Shown: one piece after another, positions 57,882-64,000 of the stretch
Layout: each line of letters begins with the position of its first letter
How positions within the stretch are numbered: the stretch's first letter is position 1
Source of the DNA: Parasphingopyxis marina
GTDB taxonomy: Bacteria > Pseudomonadota > Alphaproteobacteria > Sphingomonadales > Sphingomonadaceae
Length of the DNA: 64,000 bases
Assembly (NCBI RefSeq): GCF_014237875.1
Contig: NZ_JACJVJ010000001.1
Location: forward strand, 360,501-424,500
Direction of reading: 5' to 3'
The notes under the pieces: generated by a model
What the model saw: the letters and a program-made list of their open reading frames with translations, nothing else
Told to the model about the DNA's origin: nothing
The model's database searches: none
Program-made: the position numbers and the translations under genes

Positions 57882-58810
57882 TGAAGACGCTCGTCTGGGT
57901 TGAACATGAGGGCGGCGATCTGAAAGACGCCACCCTTTCCGCCGTTACCGCCGCCGCCAAGCTCGGCGAGGTTCATTTGCTCGTCGCCGGGTCCGATGTC
58001 GGCGGCGTCGCCGAAGCCGCCGCGAAAATCGCCGGCGCGGGCAAGGTCCATGTCGCCGACGATGCGGCCTATGACCACGCCCTGCCGGAAAATGTCGCGC
58101 CGCTGGTCGCCGCGCTGATGGCCGATCACGACGCCTTCGTCGCGCCCGCCACCACCACCGGCAAGAATATCGCGCCGCGCGTCGCGGCAATGCTGGACGT
58201 GATGCAGATTTCGGACATCCTCTCGGTCGAGGGCGAGAAGAGCTTCACCCGGCCCATCTATGCGGGCAACGCGATCGCCACGGTGACGAGTTCGGATAGC
58301 AAGCTCGTCATCACGGTCCGCGGCACGGCTTTCGAAAAGGCGGCCGCCGAGGGCGGTTCGGGCACGATCGAGGCGGTCGGCAGCACCGGCGATGCCGGGC
58401 TTTCGAGCTTCGTTTCCGAGGAAATCGCGCAGAGCGACCGGCCGGAGCTGACATCGGCCAAGATCATCGTCTCGGGCGGCCGCGCGCTCGGCTCTTCGGA
58501 AAAGTTCGAGGAAGTCATCACGCCGCTCGCCGACAAGCTGGGCGCGGGTATCGGCGCGTCGCGCGCCGCCGTCGACGCCGGCTATGTGCCGAACGACTAT
58601 CAGGTCGGCCAGACCGGCAAGATCGTCGCGCCGGAGCTGTATATCGCGATCGGCATTTCCGGGGCGATCCAGCATCTCGCGGGCATGAAGGACAGCAAGA
58701 CGATCGTCGCGATCAACAAGGATGAGGACGCTCCGATCTTCCAGGTCGCCGATTACGGTATCGTCGCCGATCTCTTCAACGCCGTGCCGGAACTGACCGG
58801 AAAGCTGTAA
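57881..58810 (+). CDS. etfA: Electron transfer flavoprotein alpha subunit
   Basis: 309 residues. The C-terminal FAD domain is clear: [59 protein letters not shown] and [16 protein letters not shown]. It holds FAD in the ETF heterodimer and is translationally coupled to etfB. A strong terminator follows. Confidence 0.97.
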   Translation: MKTLVWVEHEGGDLKDATLSAVTAAAKLGEVHLLVAGSDVGGVAEAAAKIAGAGKVHVADDAAYDHALPENVAPLVAALMADHDAFVAPATTTGKNIAPRVAAMLDVMQISDILSVEGEKSFTRPIYAGNAIATVTSSDSKLVITVRGTAFEKAAAEGGSGTIEAVGSTGDAGLSSFVSEEIAQSDRPELTSAKIIVSGGRALGSSEKFEEVITPLADKLGAGIGASRAAVDAGYVPNDYQVGQTGKIVAPELYIAIGISGAIQHLAGMKDSKTIVAINKDEDAPIFQVADYGIVADLFNAVPELTGKL

Positions 58811-58846
58811 CGCTTTTGCCCGATTTGCGGGCAGCACAGCATGGGG

Positions 58847-58872
58847 AAAGGGCCGCTTTTGCGGCCCTTTTT
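58847..58872 (+). terminator. Rho-independent terminator after etfA
   Basis: GGGCCGC (58850-58856), TTTT loop, GCGGCCC (58861-58867), then TTTTTC. The stem is perfect over seven bases and flanked by As and Ts. Confidence 0.9.
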
Positions 58873-59106
58873 CGTGCGCGGGCGGATGCCCGTCCGCCGC
58901 GGTTCCGGGCGAAACGGAAAATCCAGCAAAATGAAGCGGTAACAATCAGATCGCGCGGCAATTCGGAATGAAATTTTTTATCTCCAACCCGTTGACCCGG
59001 ATACTAATAAAAGCCTAACCCCGCATTCAGGTTGCGGCCCCGGACAATTTCGGGGCCGTCCATGCTGTGGTCGCACCGTAGCTTGTACCTTTTAGGGGGA
59101 AAATAA
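58873..59106. other. Leader region of the repetitive autotransporter gene
   Basis: About 235 bases without an ORF. It contains an inverted repeat around 59034-59060 (GGCCCCG...CGGGGCC) in the presumed 5' UTR and an AGGGGGA ribosome site just before 59107. AT-rich patches near 58920-59010 could hold the promoter, but I cannot define one. Confidence 0.5.
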
Positions 59107-62100
59107 ATGCCGATCGAACGTCCTAGCGTTATTTCCAGCGCCGAAGCAGCCATGGCTGCAAAGCCGCGAAAAGCGCGAACCGCGATCCGCAACAGCACGG
59201 CACTTGTCGGCGTTGCCGCGGCGATGTTCTTTGCCTCTCCGGCCTCGGCCGCGGACGAATGCGGCGTGCTTCCGGGTGGCGGCGGCACCGTTACCTGCGA
59301 TCCGGGCAATAACGATTTCCCCGACGGCATCCTCTACATCACCCCGACCGATCCGATCACCGTCGTTCTCGGCAGCACGGTCGTCGTCGATACCGACGCG
59401 AATGGCGAGCATGGCGTCAACATCCAGGGCGGCACGGGCGCGGCGGCCGTTCAGCACGACGGTTCGATCACGACCGCGGGCGATAACGCCCAGGGCATCC
59501 GCGTCACCACGAGCGACGGCGATATCACCGTCACCGGCGCGGGCACCATCTCGACGAGCGGCGACTATTCCGAGGCCGTGGCGCTCTACTCCACTGGCAC
59601 GGGCAACATCCTCGTCAACATGACGGGCGATATTTACGCCGGCGGCGCCCTGTCCGAAGGCGTTCTCGGCTTTGCCTCTGGCGACGGTTCGGTCGATATC
59701 ACCGTCAACAATGTCACCGTCACGGGTAACGATGGCACGGGTGTCATCGGGATCGCCGCCGGCAATGGCGACATCACCCTCACCAGCACCGGCGCGATTT
59801 CGACGACGGGCGGCAATTTCAGCCATGGCCTGAGGGGTCTTGCCCAGGGCACCGGCAACGTCACGGTCAACGCCGTTGATATTTCGACGACGGGCGGCGG
59901 CTCGGATGCTGTCGAGGCGCGCGCCTATGGCGGTGGCGACGTCGCGGTTACCGTCACCGGTTCGATCTCGACCCAGGGCTATGACAGCGAAGGCGTCACC
60001 GCCTCGGCGGTCGGCGACGGCACCGTCACGGTTTCGACCGCCGACATAACGACGGTCGGCGACGGCGCCGAAGGCATCTATGCGCGCAGCGAGGACGGCG
60101 CGATCAGCGTCACCGCGACGGGCGCGATCTCGACGACCGGCAACGGTGCCGAGGGCGTCGATGCGGTCAGCCGGGGCAGCGTAACGGTTTCCGTTGTCGA
60201 TGTGACGACGGTCGGCGGCGGATCAACGGGCATCAACGCGGAGAGCTATTACGGCGATGTCAGCGTCACCGCGACGGGCGCGATCCAGACGGCGGGCGGG
60301 GGCGCATATGGCGTCGACACCTATACGCGCTATGGCGATACGACGGTCAATGTCGTCGATGTGACGACCCAGGGCGGCGCGGACGCCGTTCGCGCGGAGA
60401 GCTATTTCGGCGATATCTCGGTCACGGCGACGGGCGCGATCCAGGCGGCGGGCGGGGGCGCATACGGCGTCGATGCAGATACCCGCTATGGCGACATCAC
60501 GGTCAATGTCGTCGATGTGACGACCCAGGGCGGCGGCGACGGCATCCATGCCAACAGCTATACCGGCGATGTCTCGGTCACCGCGACGGGCACGATTTCG
60601 ACGGCGACCGGGGGCGGATACGGCGTCTTCACCGCGACCCGCTATGGCGACATCACGGTCAATGTCGTCGATGTGACGACCCAGGACGGCTCAATGGGTA
60701 TCGTTGCTCGGGGCTATACCGGCGATGTCGCCATTACGAGCACCGGCAGCATATCGACGGCCGGCAACGGCGCGAACGGCGTGGATGCCTATACCCGCCT
60801 TGGCGATCTGACGGTGGCCGTCGTCGATGTCGCGACATTGGGCGATAACGCGGACGCCGTCCAGGCCACGGGCTATTACGGCGATGTCGCCGTCACCGCC
60901 ACGGGCATGATCTCTACGGAGGGCAACAGTTCCACCGGCATCAATGCCTCCAGCTATGACGGCGCCGTCACGGTCAATGCCGCCTCCATCTCCACCCTCG
61001 GCGATAGCTCGCTGGGCGTGGACGCCGATAGCTATGGCGATGTCAGCGTTACCGTCACCGGCGCGATCGCGACGATGGGCGCCGATTCCGGCGGCGTCGA
61101 TGCGTATAGCCGCGATGGCGACGTTACGGTGAGCGTGGCCGATGTAACGACCATGGGCGACAGTTCGACCGCCATCTACGCCAATAGCTATAGCGGCAAC
61201 GTCAGCGTCACATCGACCGGCACGATTTCGACCGCGGGTGCGGATTCGACCGGCGTCGACGCGGAGAGCTATGACGGTTCGCTCTATGTCTCGGTCAACA
61301 ATATTACCACGACCGGCGATAACGGCGATGGCATCCTCGCCGAGACGCATGGCAATGGCACGACCACGGTGGTCGCCACCGGCACGATTTCGACCCAGGG
61401 CAATTACAGCTACGGCATCTATGCGCATGGCCATAACGGCGTCTCGGTGACGGCCAACAATGTCTATACGGCGGGCAACAACTCCGACGGCATCGATGCC
61501 GAGGATTATACCGGCGGCGACGTTACGGTGGTCGTAACCGGCACGATCGCCACCACCGGTGCCACGGGCACGAACCATGGCGTCGATGCCGATGCCTATA
61601 CCGGCAACATCTCCGTCAGCGTCAACAATGTCTCGACGGTCAGCTACGGTTCGGACGGCGTATCGGCGGACAGCTATACCGGCGACATCACGGTCGCCGC
61701 CTCGGGCGCGATTTCGACGATGGGCAATTACGCCCAGGGCATCGATGCCGAAAGCAATTCCGGCGACGTCTCGGTCACCTCGACCGGCTCGATCTCGACG
61801 ACCGGCGACTATTCCGAGGGCGTTTATGCCGCTTCCTATGACGGCGACGTCACGGTGGCGGTGAATACGGTTTCGACCACCGGCTATGAAGCATCCGGTG
61901 TCGCGGCATATAGCTATACCGGCAATGTCTCGGTTACGGCGACCGGCGCGATCTCGACGACCGGCGACGATGCCGAGGGCGTCAATACCGAAAGCTATTA
62001 CGGCGATATCACCGTCTCGGTCGCGTCGATCACGACGACCGGTGAGGGCGCTCAGGGCGTCGACGCGGACACATATAATGGCAATGTCTCGGTCACCGCT

Positions 62101-64000
62101 TCGGGCGCGATCTCGACGATGGGCGACGATGCCGAGGGCGTCGATGCTTATAGCTATTATGGCGATGTGACCGTTTCGGTCGCCTCGGTCACGACCGCGG
62201 GCGAGGATTCCGAAGGCGTCGATGCCGAAAGCACCTATGGCACGGTCAGCGTGACGGCTTCGGGCCCGGTCACGACCGCCGGCCTGTATGCGACGGGCAT
62301 CGAGGCCGTCAGCGGAACCGGCGATGTCACCGTTTCGGCCGCCGATGTCACGACCGCGGGCGATTATGCCGCGGGCATTTACGCCGTGAGCGATGCCGGC
62401 GCCGTTTCGGTGACGAGCACCGGCACGATTTCGACGGCCGGCCTCTACAGCTATGGCGTCTATGCCAGCAGCGCGACCGGCAATGTGGATGTTGCCGGCA
62501 ACAATGTTGCGACGACCGGCGATTACGCCGTCGGCGTTCTCGCCAATGCCTATGGCACGGTGAACGTGACGACGACTGGCGCGGTTTCCACGACGGGCGC
62601 CTATGCGCCGGGCGTGGTCGCCACGGCGGCGGGCGACGTTACGGTGGCGGTGGCCGATGTTTCGACCTCCGGCGTCTATTCGGACGGCGTCTATGCCTAT
62701 AGCCCGGACGGCGCGGTCAGCGTTACGAGCTCGGGCAGCGTTTCGACGGTCACCGACGGATCCTTCGGCATCCGCGCGACCACCAATACCGGGGCGGTCA
62801 CCGTCGCCGCGACCGACGTTTCGACGACGGGCGGTTATGCGGCCGGCGTGTTCGGGTTCAGCTATGCGGGCGATGTCACGGTCTCGGCCAGCGGCGATGT
62901 CTCGACCGCCGGCGATCTTTCCGCCGGCGTGTTCGGCTTCTCCTATTCCGGCGACGTGTCGGTCTCGGGCAACAATGTGACGACGGCGGGCGATCTTTCG
63001 GCGGGCGTGTTCGGCGCCAGCGTTACCGGCGCGGTCAGCGTTACCGGCACCGGGCAGATCACGACGAGCGGCGACTATTCGGCCGGTGCGGGCGCTTTCG
63101 CGCTCACCGGCACCGCCGCGGTTTCGGTCGCCAATGTCTCGACGAGCGGCGATTATTCGCCGGGCGTCCTCGCCGCGGGTTATAGCGGCGCCACGGTCGT
63201 CGCCACGGGCGCGATCTCGACGGCGGGCGTCTATGCGGACGGTATCGCCGCCTATGCCTATGCCGGCGACGTGACCGTCACGAGCACCGGTCCGATCACG
63301 ACCGCCGGCGCCGAGAGCGCGGGCATCGAAGCATCCACGACGGGGGGCAACGTCACCGTCAACACGGCGACGATCACCACGGCGATCGACGATGCGGTCC
63401 AGGCGACCGCCTACGGCGACGTCGCGGTCAATGTCACCGGCGGCACGGTTACCGGCGGCGGCAACGGCATCGTTGCGGAAACCACCGGCGGCGGGGTGAT
63501 CGCGGTCACCAATGCCGGGACCCTGAACAGCGGCGGCGGCTTCGCGGTCGTCGCGACCGGCGGTGAAACCAGGGTCACCAATAACGGGATCCTCACCGGC
63601 GGCGTGCAGCTCAGCGCACTCGACGATGTCGTGACCGGAACCGGGCGCTTCAACGCCCGCTTCGACAGCGATTTCGGCGCCGGCACCGATACCTTCATCA
63701 ACAACGGCGTGATCAGCGTCGACGGGGTCATCACCTTTACCGGCCTCGAATCGATGGTGAACAACGAAACCATCACGATGATCGACCAGGCGGTCGGCGA
63801 CAGCCTGATCCTGCCTGGCGATTACACGGCGAACAGCACGCTGGCGATCGACGTCAATTCGGACGGCGCGGGTTCGGCGGATACGCTGGTGATCGCGGGC
63901 GCGGCGAGCGGCTCCACCGATGTCTTCATCAACGAGATCGGCGCGAGCCCGGTGATCGGCAATTCGGTCCTGGTGGTCGATGCGGGCGCCGGATCGCTGG
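59107..64000 (+). CDS. Very large repetitive autotransporter-like surface protein (3' end outside window)
   Basis: The frame is open from ATG 59107 to the window end (about 1,631 codons). An extended signal peptide (basic n-region, hydrophobic core, cleavage near ASAA) is followed by about fifty short repeats of the type GDVSVTATGAISTTGDDAEGV alternating with GDITVNVVDVTTQGG, a pattern expected to form a beta-helix. From about 63500 the repeats give way to an autotransporter-like stretch (SVLVVDAGAGS) before the expected barrel, which is off the window. Likely an adhesin or surface layer protein. Confidence 0.85.
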   Translation, partial: MPIERPSVISSAEAAMAAKPRKARTAIRNSTALVGVAAAMFFASPASAADECGVLPGGGGTVTCDPGNNDFPDGILYITPTDPITVVLGSTVVVDTDANGEHGVNIQGGTGAAAVQHDGSITTAGDNAQGIRVTTSDGDITVTGAGTISTSGDYSEAVALYSTGTGNILVNMTGDIYAGGALSEGVLGFASGDGSVDITVNNVTVTGNDGTGVIGIAAGNGDITLTSTGAISTTGGNFSHGLRGLAQGTGNVTVNAVDISTTGGGSDAVEARAYGGGDVAVTVTGSISTQGYDSEGVTASAVGDGTVTVSTADITTVGDGAEGIYARSEDGAISVTATGAISTTGNGAEGVDAVSRGSVTVSVVDVTTVGGGSTGINAESYYGDVSVTATGAIQTAGGGAYGVDTYTRYGDTTVNVVDVTTQGGADAVRAESYFGDISVTATGAIQAAGGGAYGVDADTRYGDITVNVVDVTTQGGGDGIHANSYTGDVSVTATGTISTATGGGYGVFTATRYGDITVNVVDVTTQDGSMGIVARGYTGDVAITSTGSISTAGNGANGVDAYTRLGDLTVAVVDVATLGDNADAVQATGYYGDVAVTATGMISTEGNSSTGINASSYDGAVTVNAASISTLGDSSLGVDADSYGDVSVTVTGAIATMGADSGGVDAYSRDGDVTVSVADVTTMGDSSTAIYANSYSGNVSVTSTGTISTAGADSTGVDAESYDGSLYVSVNNITTTGDNGDGILAETHGNGTTTVVATGTISTQGNYSYGIYAHGHNGVSVTANNVYTAGNNSDGIDAEDYTGGDVTVVVTGTIATTGATGTNHGVDADAYTGNISVSVNNVSTVSYGSDGVSADSYTGDITVAASGAISTMGNYAQGIDAESNSGDVSVTSTGSISTTGDYSEGVYAASYDGDVTVAVNTVSTTGYEASGVAAYSYTGNVSVTATGAISTTGDDAEGVNTESYYGDITVSVASITTTGEGAQGVDADTYNGNVSVTASGAISTMGDDAEGVDAYSYYGDVTVSVASVTTAGEDSEGVDAESTYGTVSVTASGPVTTAGLYATGIEAVSGTGDVTVSAADVTTAGDYAAGIYAVSDAGAVSVTSTGTISTAGLYSYGVYASSATGNVDVAGNNVATTGDYAVGVLANAYGTVNVTTTGAVSTTGAYAPGVVATAAGDVTVAVADVSTSGVYSDGVYAYSPDGAVSVTSSGSVSTVTDGSFGIRATTNTGAVTVAATDVSTTGGYAAGVFGFSYAGDVTVSASGDVSTAGDLSAGVFGFSYSGDVSVSGNNVTTAGDLSAGVFGASVTGAVSVTGTGQITTSGDYSAGAGAFALTGTAAVSVANVSTSGDYSPGVLAAGYSGATVVATGAISTAGVYADGIAAYAYAGDVTVTSTGPITTAGAESAGIEASTTGGNVTVNTATITTAIDDAVQATAYGDVAVNVTGGTVTGGGNGIVAETTGGGVIAVTNAGTLNSGGGFAVVATGGETRVTNNGILTGGVQLSALDDVVTGTGRFNARFDSDFGAGTDTFINNGVISVDGVITFTGLESMVNNETITMIDQAVGDSLILPGDYTANSTLAIDVNSDGAGSADTLVIAGAASGSTDVFINEIGASPVIGNSVLVVDAGAGSL
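60241..60708 (+). repeat. Three 156-nt tandem repeats in the autotransporter gene
   Basis: Units start at 60241, 60397 and 60553, exactly 156 bases apart, and encode 52 residues each (one TATGAI type and one VNVVDVTTQGG type half). Within the long repeat region these three are closest to identical at the DNA level, pointing to recent duplication. Confidence 0.8.

Noticed and set aside
60691-61578. Minus-strand open frame inside the autotransporter gene
   Set aside because: It mirrors the repeats and has no start site or domain; the plus strand is the coding strand.
59450-63450. Regular repeats that might look like a CRISPR array
   Set aside because: The repeats are in phase with one long reading frame, vary in sequence, and lack unique spacers of constant length, so they are protein-coding tandem repeats.

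Overview
The window is one GC-rich chromosomal stretch of an alphaproteobacterium, most likely order Sphingomonadales. The grounds are a crtY-crtI-crtB carotenoid operon with a convergent crtZ, a pair of DUF4402 proteins, a sphingomonad-type helix-turn-helix repeat gene, a TonB-dependent receptor, and GC-rich codon use with many GTG starts and 4-bp ATGA/GTGA overlaps. I saw no rRNA, tRNA or CRISPR array. The genus is not resolved.

Layout. 1-9,300: end of purH, then leftward genes for a polysaccharide flippase, a CPA1 antiporter and DNA polymerase I, then an ABC ATPase, a lipoprotein and nadB. 9,400-16,650: two convergent DUF4402 proteins, a zinc-finger protein, tldD, a truncated DUF924 gene next to a small membrane gene, a flavin-binding-like protein, a DUF2007 protein, a patatin, and the glnK-amtB ammonium module closed by a strong terminator. 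16,680-25,400: a sterol-desaturase-like hydroxylase, small proteins, a lower-GC secreted protein, a dispersed-element remnant with a REP-like palindrome, recQ and an Atm1-type exporter. 25,400-42,500: a TonB-dependent receptor, a DUF72 protein, a nuclease, a PspC protein behind a sigma54-like promoter, two tandem paralogues of unknown function, ung, a phospholipase-D-like protein, LysE, hydrolases, a PhnA gene broken by an amber codon, a globin, metY, a GST and two GFA proteins.

42,450-48,700 is the most mosaic part. A helix-turn-helix element, a low-GC dGTPase-like gene behind a 52-residue ORF, and the thiC locus lie side by side. Downstream of thiC there are two extra copies of the thiC 3' end, each directly after the stop codon of a single small gene (DUF2199, DUF1772). 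This looks like repeated gene capture at the thiC tail. A TPP riboswitch precedes thiC, with a small membrane gene between them.

48,700-64,000: dinB, a DUF2141 protein, a second membrane hydroxylase, the carotenoid genes, sucC, etfB-etfA with a terminator, and the first 4.9 kb of a very large repetitive autotransporter-like gene that runs off the window.

Functionally, crtB makes phytoene, crtI desaturates it, crtY cyclises it and crtZ hydroxylates it. glnK and amtB couple ammonium uptake to nitrogen status. etfBA and sucC are central electron-transfer and TCA functions. All functional calls rest on sequence motifs read by eye; no database search was run.
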